From Populus alba (lineage: Eukaryota; Streptophyta; Magnoliopsida; Malpighiales; Salicaceae): a DNA stretch of 64,000 nucleotides. The stretch is taken from NCBI RefSeq assembly GCF_005239225.2, contig NC_133297.1, positions 22,171,882 to 22,235,881 on the forward strand, given 5' to 3'. The notes under the pieces are model-generated. The model searched no databases and was not told the origin of the DNA. It was given only the letters and a program-made list of their open reading frames with translations. The position numbers were made by a program, and so were the translations under genes. Of this stretch, positions 32,490-43,817 are shown one piece after another (position 1 is the stretch's first letter; the number at the start of each line of letters is the position of its first letter).

Positions 32490-32727
32490 TTCTACACACG
32501 TCTGTATTTTATGAATGTATGGGTTGAGTAGAAATGAAGGGAAGGAAGAGAAGAATTTATAGATGAGAAATTAAAAATGCAATCATACAACCTATATGTA
32601 GGCCATCTATTGTCTCACACTCTCTCTCTTTATTTATTTATTTTGACAAAGCATGTATGTACAAGTAGTTGTGATTATGGCTTACGTCTTCCCTTGGTTT
32701 TACATCCAAGAACAGCTTAAACGCCCT

Positions 32728-33276
32728 CTATGGGTCGGGGATAGGTTTCCCATCCAGTTTTCTTAAAAACTGGTAAATAGGGTCTTTTTTAGGCAGATTC
32801 CCAAGACTAAGTCGAGCATGTTCTTTATGGAATTGTGGCCCTAAATCATAAATTGCACGATGCACATCTCCACTAGGGTGCGTCTCAAGAGTCAATAGAA
32901 GATTATCTAAAGACCCCTTACTCAAGCTATCTTTAATGAATTGTATTTTATCTTCACGGTTTACAGATACCATTCCTAAAGAACGACATGTCGCATTACA
33001 AGTCCATCTAGCACATCTGTGATAGACTTTCAGTCATTTTGCATGACGTTTATTCGCAAAAGTGCTTTTACCTGTTTCAGGCATGTATGAAATGAAAGAA
33101 TTGGAGGACTCACCTGATAATCAGACCTTTGCTTCAATTAGCCAACGAATATCTTCAGGAATTCCTAGGTTCATTAACAGCCTCAATCTTTCACATTTAG
33201 CACAGTAAATTTTTGTAATCGCATTTTGAGGCAGAGCGGGAAAATACTTTTTCAATTTTTCAAGAGTGGTGTCCAT
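32728..33276 (-). pseudogene. Accessory cysteine-rich ORF, two stops (element D)
   Basis: Exactly the same length as the intact ORF of copy C (549 nt), with no net insertions or deletions. It starts MDTTLEKLKKYFPALP. Two CGA codons have become TGA: AKV-stop-LSGE and AK-stop-LKV. The first Cys of the finger is Tyr (VYHRCARWTCNATC). The three changes are all transitions of the C-to-T type on one or the other strand. The open 81-codon tail 32,973-32,728 starts at MVSVNREDKIQFIKD. Confidence 0.78.
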
Positions 33277-33493
33277 TTTCAAATAAGAATTGGATTAGAG
33301 ATTCAAAGAAAGAAGAAAGAGTAGAGAATTGCATAATTATATACACAGATATCAGTTGTCATGGGAAACTAAAAGAACCGACTTAAGAGTCACGGAGTAC
33401 CGTTATCCGCCATTAGACTGGAGTGAGAGAAACTAGCAAAACAAAAGTCACACCAAAAAGGAACACAAAAAAAATGTGAGAAAAACAAAATAA

Positions 33494-34222
33494 TCAACCT
33501 TTATCTAAAAGATCATTCAAACCAATGGATTCATTTTCACCAGGAAACTCATCAAAGTAAGCTTTCAAACGATGTCCATTTACCTTCAAAACATTGTCAT
33601 TCTTTGAATTCTCAATATCAAGGGCCCCATAAGGATACACATGTTTCAAAATAAATGGACAGCTCCATCTTGATCTTATTTTTTGAGGAAATAAATGGAG
33701 TTGAGAATTATAAAGCCAAATGTTTTGACTAGTATCAACTTCTTGACAATTTTCACAAGTTTTGCAGAATGCATGGGTGTCCTTGAACATGGTGGGCCAA
33801 TAAAATCCTTTTTGTAAGATTTTTGCAGTTGTCTTTCTTGATGAGAATTGACTTCCACATGCTTCAGAATGACAAAGTTTAATGACACTACTTACCTCAT
33901 TGTCAAGAATGCATCTTTGAAATTTTTTATCAGGACAATATTTGAATATGTTAGGGTCATCCCAAAAAAAGTTCTTCACTTCGTTCAAAAACTTTCATTT
34001 GTCTTCAGTACTCCAATGAGCTGGCAAATCTCCTAAAGTAAGAAAGTTGATATTTTTAGTAAACCAAGGCATTGAACTAAGAGAAAGTAAGGATTCGTCA
34101 GGAGAGTAATCATCGATTGGTGGGATGTCAGATGTCAAATCTGTTGTCACTCTTGATAAAAGATCGGCATCAACATTTTTGGTGCCTTTTTCATCCGTGA
34201 TTTCTTCCTCAGAATAAATCAT
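33494..34222 (-). pseudogene. RNase H tail and core-deleted integrase (element D)
   Basis: Reads EEEITDEKGTKNVDADLLSR, then the linker DIPPIDDYSPDESLLSLSSMPW. After a frame break near 33,990 it continues MNEVKNFFWDDPNIFKYCPD and the zinc region through CKTCENCQE. It then jumps from VDTSQN to the C-terminal part [31 protein letters not shown]. The DDE core is deleted. The deletion site differs from that of copies A and B. Confidence 0.82.
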
Positions 34223-34249
34223 TTACAAATCTTCAGAGTCATCCAACTC

Positions 34250-34859
34250 AATTTTACTCAGTAGATTCAAGTTGATCATGAACTAATTCTTCAATATGAT
34301 CTACTTCTTGTAAATCATTATCATCTCCAAGTTATTTGCAAATGTTAAAAATATTCATCTCCAATGTCATGTTTCCAAAAGATAACTTCATGAGTCCATT
34401 CCTACAATTAATCAATACATTAGAAGTTGCAAGAAACAGACATCCTAAAATAACAAGAAATGAATTACATGCTTCAACAGGTTGCGTGTTCAAGACAATA
34501 AAATCCACAAGATAAATGAATTTATCGACTTGTACTAACACATCCTCAACTATTCCTTTAGGCACTTTTACAGATCTATCAGCAAGTAAAAGAGTTATAG
34601 AAGTTGGTTTTAACTCACTTATATTGAGACTCTAAAAAACTGAATATGGAAGTAAATTCACACTAGCTCCAAGATCAAGTAAGGCTCTTTCAATTTTATG
34701 TTCTCCAATAAAGCAAGAAATGGTAGGACAACCAGGGTCTTTATATTTCAAAGCATTATTTTTCTGAAGAATAACACTTGTTCAGCTAAAAAGGCTTTAT
34801 TTTCACATTCAGTTTTCTCTTCACAGTGCATAGATCTTTCAAAAATTTATCATAGGAAG
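34250..34859 (-). pseudogene. Protease region (element D)
   Basis: The protease core LLDLGASVNLLPYSVF is recognisable at about 34,640-34,700. A stop follows in the strand after it, and the open part 34,565-34,332 reads MPKGIVEDVLVQVDKFIYLVDFIVLNTQPVEACNS. RT is missing downstream. Confidence 0.75.
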
Positions 34860-36530
34860 GTACCTATTTAATAGCATCCAATAAAGGTATATTGATCCTT
34901 ACCTGTTTGAAAGTTTCAAGGATTTCAGAATTGTGATTGACTTTCCTTTGTTTGGTCATGACATAAGGAAATGGAAGTGCTGGCGGAGAATTGGTATTTT
35001 CTTTACAATGTTCAATTCAACCTCTTCCTTACCCTCAGAGATTGACTCATCATCTTTCTCACAAGGTTCAAGAGTGGGTTTTTCAATAACCTTACCACTA
35101 CGAAGAGTGATGACTGATTTGACTTGATCCATATGTTGACTTCTAGAACTACTTGCATTTGCATTGTATTGCCCTTTTGGATTTTGCTGTGGTTGAGATG
35201 GAAACTTACCTTTCTCTTGGAAACTGAGAGCAGATGTTAACTTTGCAAGAGTATCTTTAAAATCTGTCATGCCTTGAGCAAGTTGAGTGTTGATTGTCTC
35301 TTGCTTTTCAATGAATGCATGCAATGTTTCCTTAAGATTTCTTCTAGGAGGTGGAGCATAAGGAGGTGCATATCCATGAGAATTTTGGAAATTATAGTGT
35401 GCTTGAAACAATGGCTGTGAAGTTTGTGGATTGTTGTTATCACTTTTCCAACTAAAGTTCGAGTGATTTCTCCAACCAGGGTTGTATGTTTGTGAGTATG
35501 GGTTATGATTGGGCTTTTGGAAACTATTTAAAGCATGAGCTTGTTCATGGAGGCATTCCTTGAAAGAAGGCAAAGTTGTACAATCATTGGTTGCATGTTT
35601 ATTTGTTTCACAGATTTGACACCTAATGTCTTGAACAGATTTTAATTGACCATTCTTTTTCAATTCTAGTGCCTCGACTTTTCTAGCTAAAGATGCAAAC
35701 TTGGCTTGGACGTCATGATCTTCCCTAAGGTTATACATACCTCCACTAGATGTATGAGATTGGGTTTTACTTGGTGCCTCATAAGTACCCGTAGTGTCCC
35801 AATTTTGTGCATTTTCAGCTAGCAAGTCTAGGTACTCCATTGCTTCATTAGGGTTTTTATCTTCGAAAGTTCCATTGCACATCAATTCAACCATTTACCT
35901 ATCCTTAGGTGTTAACCCTTCATAAAATTGTGAAACCAATCTCTATGTTTCAAAACCATGATGAGGGCAAGTATTAAACAAGTCTCAATACCTATCCCAA
36001 CATTGGTAAAATGTTTCACCTGGTTTTTGAGTGAAAGTGGTGATTTGTCTTTTGAAAGAGTTTGTTCTGTGAGATGGAAAAAACTTCTTTAAAAATTGTT
36101 GTTGCATTTCATCCCAAGCACGACTAGATCCTGACCTAAGATTTTGTAGCCATGTTTTAGCTTTATCTTTTAATGAAAAAGGAAAAAGCTTTAATCTAAT
36201 GCTATTCATGCTACAATTTAAGTCATTATAGGTGTTACAAACTTCTTCAAATTCTCTCAAATGCAAGTATAGATTTTCTAGATCTAAGCCATGAAAAGAA
36301 GGTAAAAGTTGAATAATGCCTGGTTTATAATTAAAATGGGATGCATCAAGAGGGAAAACTATGCATGAGGGTGCACTTGTTTTTATGGGATTCATGTGGT
36401 CTCTAAGTGTCCTAATATGATTATTCTCATTATGAAATGACTGGTTATCTTCTTCGGCTATATTTTCTAAAAATGATGAGGATACCCTACAAAATCTACC
36501 ACTTAATGTACATGACCAACCACTTATGCA
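34860..36530 (-). pseudogene. Gag (element D)
   Basis: The gag core 36,395-35,985 (DHMNPIKTSAPSCIVFP through FYQCWDRY) and 35,894-34,956 are almost colinear, separated by stop codons near 35,895-35,985. The zinc knuckle CQICETNKHATNDC is intact. At the end, the codon between gag and protease is TAG (AIK-stop-VPS), as in copy C. Confidence 0.83.
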
Positions 36531-36651
36531 CGTGTAGAAAGAGAATAAAAAGAAGAAGAAAACAAAAGAAAAAGAAAAGAAACAAAGTTAGATACAAGAA
36601 AAGTGAAAAGAGAAAACAAAATAAATACTATAATTTGTACAAGAATTTACC

Positions 36652-36669
36652 TCCTCGGCAATGGCACCA
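36652..36669 (-). promoter_or_regulatory. Primer binding site of copy D, mutated
   Basis: TGGTGCCATTGCCGAGGA on the minus strand. It has three differences from the copy C PBS, all transitions, two of them at former CpG positions. Confidence 0.8.
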
Positions 36670-36675
36670 AAAACT

Positions 36676-36951
36676 TGACACGACCAAAAGATTGATGTCT
36701 TCTCCCAAGTGCAGGAATGTCGAAGTAATAAATAACCCGGCAAGATCGGGGTCGAACCATAGAAAGGTTAATTGTATAAATTATAAATAACAAGACGACG
36801 ACAACAACAACAACAATAATAATAATAATACTTAGTATGTGCGTTGTTATACTGAGAATGATCTAAAAAGATCGGGTCACAGGTTTCCAGCCTATATACT
36901 GAGTTTATGAAAAGATCAAAGATATATATTATATAATATAAACAGAATGTA

Positions 36952-37008
<57 letters not shown>

Positions 37009-38508
37009 AGTAGTAGTAGTAGTAGTAGTACTACTAATAATAATAATAAAAAGAAGAGAAGGAAGAAATTAATGAGAACTTTGAGATGGAAGATTAATGT
37101 AAGGATTAAACAATGATAAAAACAAATGTCAAGGTTAGAGGATCCACTAATGGTATTTCAAACAAGTATAGTATAAACTCTTATTATTCAATTGGAAACC
37201 ACACACAAAGGAGGTTCTAATCGGATGATTTCTCATTAATAGCTCATTATAAATTATTAACATGATCATATTAATTATCTTATTTACATAACACCAAACT
37301 TTTAAATATTATCAGGAATTCATGATATTAACTTATGTTAATAACAAATCAAGTTCCTTTCATAGCCTAGGTGTAGGTAATACCATACGGTTGGGCTATG
37401 AGAGTGCCAAATATTTGTTGTACCAAGTGTTATACAACACAAATCTAAATTAACCATTTAACAAGCAAGGTATTAAGAATTAACAAGATAAAAAGATAAG
37501 ACATGTTAATATTAAATTAAGGTCCATGTTGAGTTTACACTATACTTGTTTTTACAACATTAGTGTAACCATTTCACCTTGACATAATAAATTTAGCTAA
37601 ACATAATGAAGAAGAGAAACATAAATAAACAAAACAAGAACATAAATAAGATACAAGTTAACTAAGGAAAAGGAAAGAAAGGAAAAGCATAAACAAGATA
37701 TTAATGAAAGCCAAAACTTAAAAATTACAAAAAAAAAATATAAAGAGAGGAAATAAAAGAGCATGAACTTAGATCTGAACAACCAAAGCTCCCTAATGCA
37801 TGGCAAATGCCTCCTTTTATAGGCCAAAATTCAAAATTATTGATTTGATGACTAATTGTTGAGTGGGTGGCCAACTTTTGACTTGTTGAAAATCCTTCTC
37901 TTCTTGTCTGAATAAAACAAAAATGCTACCATCCGAACTGGGTCCACTGGAAAACATCAAAGTTGTAGGAAATTGACTCAACTTTCCAGAAAAAAAAAAT
38001 GGAGGTCATTTGGACTTCTAGAACTCCAGATATAGGCCAAACACTGAACAATGTTTGGGCTGTAGAACAGATTCGGACTTCTCCATTATTGCTATAATTT
38101 GGACTTGAAAAAGGTATTCTTAGATCTTGATGAAAACATGAAAGTTGTAGGCCTATGTCTTACTGAATCTGTGTAAAAATTTGAGGTCATTTGGACATCC
38201 AGAACTCGAGATATGACCCAATTATCCGAACAAATATTCCAGTTTGAACTGCCACCAACATCTCTTTTCTAAGTTTCACCCTCTCTTTATCTTCACAAAT
38301 TTCAGTAGTTGAATTCATCAATCAATCCTTTGATTTATGTGATAGGCCTGCATTTAAGATAAAATATTTACCATTATATTAGGGCATTTTTATAGTATTA
38401 AACTTGTTATTATAAAACATGCTTTAGTTAAGGAGTTATTGATACATTTTAAGTACAAAAATAATGATATAAAACCTTGATAAAATATACACTTTTAGGT
38501 ACTAATCA
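36676..38508 (-). repeat. 5' LTR of copy D
   Basis: 1,833 bp, TGATTAGTACCT... to GGTCGTGTCA on the minus strand. TATA complement 37,813-37,821. Trinucleotide runs at 36,955-37,050. It is more diverged from its partner LTR than the C pair, so D is older than C. Confidence 0.88.
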
Positions 38509-38513
38509 GCGAC

Positions 38514-38732
38514 CCTGATGGACCTGAAAATAGAAATTAACATGTTCATATAAATATAAAAAGGTAACAAACAATAACAATGACAAGTAATAATTTCCAT
38601 TAATTTCATTAGATACATAAAATTAGGCATACACGTCTTTTACAACATACATTTTCCATTTATTACTAATATCCTATCCCATTTGCCAAGAATAATTTTC
38701 ATCTTGGAAATCTTAACACAATTCAATTTTAA
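38514..38732. other. Stretch without recognisable features (right flank of copy D)
   Basis: A/T-rich sequence continuing the pre-insertion locus from 28,933. No gene or repeat that I can support. Confidence 0.5.
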
Positions 38733-39351
38733 AGGACAAAGAGAGGGTCAAACTTAGAAAAGAGATGTTGGGTGCAGTTCAAACTAGAAAACACTGTCAA
38801 TAATTGGGTCATATTTGGAGCTGTAGATCTCAAATTTAGGTCTGCTTTATATGGATGGAAATGCAAGACATAGGCCTACAACTTTCATGGGAGTCCAAAA
38901 TTTAAAAAGGCTGCTTTCAAGTCCAAATTATAGCAACAACGGAGAAGTTTGAATTTGTCTTACAACTCAGACACTGTTCGTGTTTAGCCCATATCTCGAG
39001 TTCTAAAAGTTCAAATGACCTCAATTTTTTTTCCTGAAAAAGATAAGACAAATTTCCTAGAAACTTTCGTGAGTACAGTGTTCCACTTATAGATGTTTAA
39101 GCAATACAGTGTTCAAATAAGAAATAAGGATTTTTCACACAATCAAGAGCTTGGCCACCCACTCAACAATTAGTTCATCAAATCAATAGATTCCAAATTT
39201 TTGGTTCTGATAAAATGAGGCTTTGCCATGCATTAGTCTTGGTGTTCAGATCAAGAACTTTCTTGCTTCTTTCTCTTTATATTTTTTTTTTGTAATTCTT
39301 AAGTTTTGCTTTCATTAATATCTTGGTTATGCTTTTCATTCCTTTCCTTAA
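38733..39351 (+). repeat. Athila LTR fragment E, cut by the gap
   Basis: Plus-strand sequence matching the copy A LTR from about 2,931 (AAAGGACAAAGAGAGGGTC) through the U3 units and a decayed TATA region (39,205-39,220, GATAAAATGAGGC). The LTR start is missing and the other end runs into the Ns. Confidence 0.75.
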
Positions 39352-39851
39352 NNNNNNNNNNNNNNNNNNNNNNNNNNNNNNNNNNNNNNNNNNNNNNNNN
39401 NNNNNNNNNNNNNNNNNNNNNNNNNNNNNNNNNNNNNNNNNNNNNNNNNNNNNNNNNNNNNNNNNNNNNNNNNNNNNNNNNNNNNNNNNNNNNNNNNNNN
39501 NNNNNNNNNNNNNNNNNNNNNNNNNNNNNNNNNNNNNNNNNNNNNNNNNNNNNNNNNNNNNNNNNNNNNNNNNNNNNNNNNNNNNNNNNNNNNNNNNNNN
39601 NNNNNNNNNNNNNNNNNNNNNNNNNNNNNNNNNNNNNNNNNNNNNNNNNNNNNNNNNNNNNNNNNNNNNNNNNNNNNNNNNNNNNNNNNNNNNNNNNNNN
39701 NNNNNNNNNNNNNNNNNNNNNNNNNNNNNNNNNNNNNNNNNNNNNNNNNNNNNNNNNNNNNNNNNNNNNNNNNNNNNNNNNNNNNNNNNNNNNNNNNNNN
39801 NNNNNNNNNNNNNNNNNNNNNNNNNNNNNNNNNNNNNNNNNNNNNNNNNNN
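39352..39851. other. Assembly gap of exactly 500 N
   Basis: The round number indicates a placeholder of unknown true size. It hides the rest of the 3' LTR of element F (about 3.3 kb if the two LTRs are equal) and the other half of the relic G target. Confidence 0.95.
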
Positions 39852-40219
39852 CCCATCAAATGAATTGGGTTGTTTGGGGTGGGTTTAGGTGTGTCCCTTA
39901 TCCTTGTTTGGTTTATCTAAAACCAGTTTTACCCCTCCCTCCCAGCTGTGCGTCACTGTTGAGTGAGAAATCGGCAGCCCGAAAACTCGCCCGTCGCTGC
40001 CCAATCCAGAATCGGCAGCGAAAACTGGCGTCGCTGCCAAAACCAGAATCGGCAGCGAAAACTGCGTCGCTGCCGATTTCAGCATCGACAGCGAAAACTG
40101 CGTCGCTGCCCAATCCAGAATCGGCAGCGAAAACTTGCGGTTGCTGCCGATTTTCAGCATCGACAGCGAAATCTGCGTTCATCACCATCTTTCTCTCTCT
40201 TTCTTTCTCTTTAAATATA

Positions 40220-40288
<69 letters not shown>

Positions 40289-40315
40289 TATATATATTTT
40301 CGTTTGGTGTTTACA
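39852..40315 (-). repeat. 3' LTR of element F, first 464 bp
   Basis: Matches 48,742-49,176 (CCCATCAAATGAATTGGG through the hairpin array to TTTACA). The hairpin array at 39,968-40,182 and a long (TA)n run at 40,215-40,285 are included. The remainder is in the Ns. Confidence 0.88.
40215..40298. repeat. (TA)n microsatellite in F 3' LTR
   Basis: About 80 bp of TA repeats; only ~25 bp at the matching place of the 5' LTR (49,130-49,158), so it expanded after insertion. Confidence 0.9.
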
Positions 40316-40328
40316 TTCTCCCCTCCTA
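40316..40328 (-). promoter_or_regulatory. Polypurine tract of element F
   Basis: Minus-strand TTTAGGAGGGGAGAA lies directly before the LTR TGTAAACACC. Confidence 0.8.
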
Positions 40329-40640
40329 AATATGAATTTCGTCCTCGAAATTTTAAAAGTTTCACACTCCATACTTGGTAGTTCAAATAAATTGGGGTAC
40401 TTTTTCCTCATCTCAGCCTCCCTCTCCCAAGTTTCCTCTTCTACTTGAAGCATTTCGCCATAAGATTCTGACGATGGGGATCTTTTTGCTCCGTAACTCC
40501 TTTACTTCTTGATCTTAGTATCCTTATGGGTCTCAATTCCAGTGTTAAGTCTTCCTTGACTTCTACTGGAAACCTGGGGTAGAACTCGGGCGGGTCTACG
40601 TTAGCCTTCCTTAACAAGGAGACATGGGAACACATCATGG
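40326..40640 (-). pseudogene. Chromodomain end of F pol
   Basis: The minus strand shows FPVEVKEDLTLELRPIRIL, RSRSKGVTEQKDPHR, then EEETWEREAEMRKKYPNLFEL. This is the usual chromodomain order with its Trp-Glu (TWERE) strand, followed by the NFEDEIHI ending and a TAG at 40,326-40,328. Chromodomains steer integration toward heterochromatin. Frameshifts near 40,450 and 40,500 break it. Confidence 0.7.
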
Positions 40641-41572
40641 ACCCTGGCTAACTGTGGGGGCAAATCCACCTTGTAGGCTACTGGTCCAACTCGTTGTAAG
40701 ATTTTGAAGGGTCCGATTGAAACGGGGAGTTAACTTCCCTTTCAACCCAAACCGTAACATGTTCTTCCATGGGGCTACCTTCAGGAACACCTGGTCCCCC
40801 ATACTGAACTCGAGAGGTCTTCTCCTTACATCGGCATACTTCTTCTGTCTATCCTGCGCGGCTTTGATGCGATCCCTGATAGTTCTCACTTTCTCTGTGG
40901 TGACTTGGACCAACTCTGCGCCATATAACTTCCGGTCCCCAATTTCCTCCCAACACAAAGGAGTTCTGCACCTCCTACCATACAAAGCTTCATACGGGGC
41001 CATCCCTATTGTGGCTTGATGACTATTGTTATACGTGAACTCCACCAATGCCATGTGTTTCCTCCCAGTTTCCTCCAAATTTCTAGCACACAGGCCCGTA
41101 ATAGGTCTTCCAAGACTGGATGACTCTTTTCCGATTGGCCATCCGTTTGAGGGTGAAAACGCAGTGCTCATGTCCAACCTTGTCCCCAAGGCATGTTGTA
41201 TGCTCGGCCAAAGTCGAGAGGTGAACCTGGGATCTCGATCCGATTACAATAGACACCGGAATCCCATGAAGTCGTACCACCTCATTTATGTAGATCTTGG
41301 CAAGCTTGTCGCGCCACCGAGTCGGTCATCTTTACGGGCAAGAATAGTGCGGATTTCGTCAACCGATCTACAATGACCCATATCGCATCATTTCCCTTTT
41401 CTCCTTTGGGAAATCCTGACACGAAATCCATGGTGATCATCTCCCACTTCCATTCTGGAATTTGTAATGGTTGTAATGGTCCCGCAGGCCTTTGGTGTTC
41501 AACCTTGACTTGTTGACATATCCCACACTTTGACACATACTCAGCTATGTCCCTTTTCATATTAGCCACCAA
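40640..41572 (-). pseudogene. Integrase of element F
   Basis: 41,572-41,282 holds the zinc region KRDIAEYVSKCGICQQVKVEHQRPAGPLQPL and the first catalytic Asp in WEMITMDFVSGFP. The central DDE part is frameshifted (41,280-41,080). The frame returns with ARNLEETGRKHMALVEFTYNNSHQATIGMAPYEALYGRRCRTPLCW and the C-terminal GDQVFLKVAPWKNMLRFG. Non-functional as sequenced. Confidence 0.82.
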
Positions 41573-41581
41573 TAGAGTGTT

Positions 41582-43390
41582 TCAGTCTCGATACATCTTA
41601 GTGCTGCCAGGATGTATGGAGAATTTGGACTCATGAGCTTCTTGTAGAATCATTCGTTTGACTGTTTCATCATCAGGCACGTACAACCGTTGTCCCATCA
41701 TCAAGGATCCATCATCCGCTACTCGGAATTTCATTTCTACCCCGGCCTCCACATTCTTCCTAATCTTGGACCCCACCTTGTCATGGAATTGAGCATGTAG
41801 TATATGTTCTCGATACGTTGGTCGCACCAATAATTGGGCTACTAACCTACCTCTTGCATCAATTCCCAAATCTGCATCCAACTCTTTTAATTCTGCCAAT
41901 TGCCGCTCCTTTCCCACTGTTAAGCTTCCCAAGGAGGCTTTACCTTTGCGACCGAGGGCATCTGCCACCACGTTTGCTTTCCCCGGGTGGTATTCTATGG
42001 TGCAATCATAATCCTTAATGAGCTCTATCCACTTTCTTTGCCGCATGTTCAACTCCTTTTGCGACATCAGATACTTCAGGCTCTTATGATCAGTAAAAAT
42101 TTGGGTTCGAGACCCATACAAATAGTGTCTCCATATCCTCAAGGCAAATACTACAGCTGCCAACTCCAGGTCGTGCACCGGGTAGTTCACCTCATGAGTC
42201 TTTAATTGCCTTGATGCATAGGCGATCACCCTTCCCATGTTGCATCAAAACACACCCCAAATCCCTTCCCCGAGGCATCACTATTATACCACAAAAACCC
42301 TCGGTCCCTGAGGGAAGAGTTAAGACTGGAGCAGTGGTGAGCCTCCTCTTCAATTCTTGGAAGCTTGCCTCACATTCTTCTGACCACACCCATTTCTTAT
42401 CCTTCCTAGTTAGCTGGGTCAAAAGGGGTTGCAATCAGGGAAAACCTTCGATAAAATCTCCGATAGTATCCTGCAAGTCCCAGGAAACTACGTATTTCAG
42501 TGACCGAAGTCGGTCTTTCCCATTTCACGACTGCTTCGACTTTTTGAGGGTCGACAAAAACACCTTCGCTGATATGACATGTCCCAAAAACATCACTCTT
42601 TTCAGCCAAAATTCACATTTACTCAGTTTTGCATATTGCTGGTGATCTCTCAAGGTTTGTAAGGTTTGTCTCAAGTGTTCTTCGTGCTCCTTGAAAGAAT
42701 TCGAGTACACCAGTATATCATCAATGGAAATACCACCACAAACTTATCCAGGTTATGGTTGGAAAACCCGATTCATCAAATCCATGAAGAGAGCTGGGGC
42801 GTTCGTCAACCCGAACGTAACACCAAAAATTCATAGTGTCCGTAACGAGTTCTAAATGCGGTCTTTGCTACATCCGCTTCTTTAATCTTCATCTGATAGT
42901 ACCCTGATCTCAGATCTATCTTCGAGAATGCCCTCGCTCCCTTTAATTGGTCGAACAAATCAATCTATCCGAGGTAACGGATACTTCTTTTTCATTGTTA
43001 CTTTGTTCAAAACTGTCGATAGTCAATACAAAGCCTATGGGTTCCATCTTTCTTTCTTACAAATAGGACCGATGCTCCCCAAGGAGAATTACTGGGCCGT
43101 ATGAACCCTTTGTCTAATAATTCCTGTAATTGAGTCTTTAACTCGTTCAGTTCTGCTGGAGCCATCCGATACGGTTGTTGGGCTATAGGTGGAACTCCAG
43201 GAAAAGTGTCTATAGACACCTCTACCTCTCGCTCCGGGGGTAGTCCTGGTAGTTCTTCTGGAAACACATCTGGGAAATCCTTCACCACAGGAATATCCTT
43301 CAATCGTGGGACCTCATCATTAGAGTTTAAGATGTATGCGAGGTAACCCATACATCCCTTTCTTAAAAGTTTTTGGGCTGTTACCACCGA
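41582..43390 (-). pseudogene. Reverse transcriptase and RNase H of element F
   Basis: RT begins after [21 protein letters not shown], with [20 protein letters not shown] and [20 protein letters not shown] (43,387-43,007). A frameshifted middle contains the catalytic [19 protein letters not shown] near 42,710 and GLAGYYRRF. RNase H follows at 42,238-41,582: [55 protein letters not shown], ending [12 protein letters not shown]. At least four frame changes. Confidence 0.85.
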
Positions 43391-43429
43391 TATTAAAGCA
43401 TTCAGTTTGGGAAGTCTCTCTCCTTCAAA

Positions 43430-43800
43430 AGTTATTTCTCGCCCTTAGGTGTTTGGAAAGTGACAGTTTTTGCATAACAATCTATTAGTGCTTTTGTATT
43501 TACTCAACCAATCCATGCTAGTATTATATCAAAATCATGCAGCTCTAAGGGAATCAAAATCTACTTCTGTTTCATACCCGGATAAACTTAACCCCCACAT
43601 CCACATATACAATATTTTGTTTCAACCATGTTTCCCATTGGAGTTCCAATTACAAACCCCTTCTCTACCATTTTTACTTCCTTTCTCAATTTAGTGACAA
43701 TTCTCTTAGCAATGAATGAGTGGGTGGCACCCGGATCAAACAACACATGCACATTAAAACCATTCAATAGAAGTGTACCTGCCACCACATCTGATGCAGC
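43430..43800 (-). pseudogene. Protease of element F
   Basis: The stretch 43,788-43,588 reads MVAGTLLLNGFNVHVLFDPGATHSFIAKRI. The aspartic protease triad is DPGA in place of DSGA/DTGA. The following strands are out of frame. Confidence 0.75.
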
Positions 43801-43817
43801 CCTGGCCTCCTCCTGTG

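Larger units (their letters stand above)
28939..38508 (-). mobile_element. Athila-type copy D, internally deleted, with LOG and cysteine-rich ORF (9,570 bp)
   Basis: Complete LTRs, a mutated PBS, PPT and a 4/5 target duplication. Minus-strand order is LTR, PBS, gag, protease, RNase H tail, integrase with core deleted, cysteine-rich ORF, LOG, noncoding region, PPT, LTR. RT and most of RNase H are missing, with the same protease-to-RNase H-tail junction as copy B. It must have moved with enzymes supplied in trans, or been deleted after insertion. The shared junction favours the former. Confidence 0.88.

Noticed and set aside
36437..36790. 117-codon plus-strand frame in D
   Set aside because: Lys-rich shadow of the gag leader and LTR on the opposite strand.
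39299..40285. Long reading frames over the gap and the TA repeat
   Set aside because: They consist of unknown residues from Ns and Tyr/Ile runs from (TA)n; not genes.
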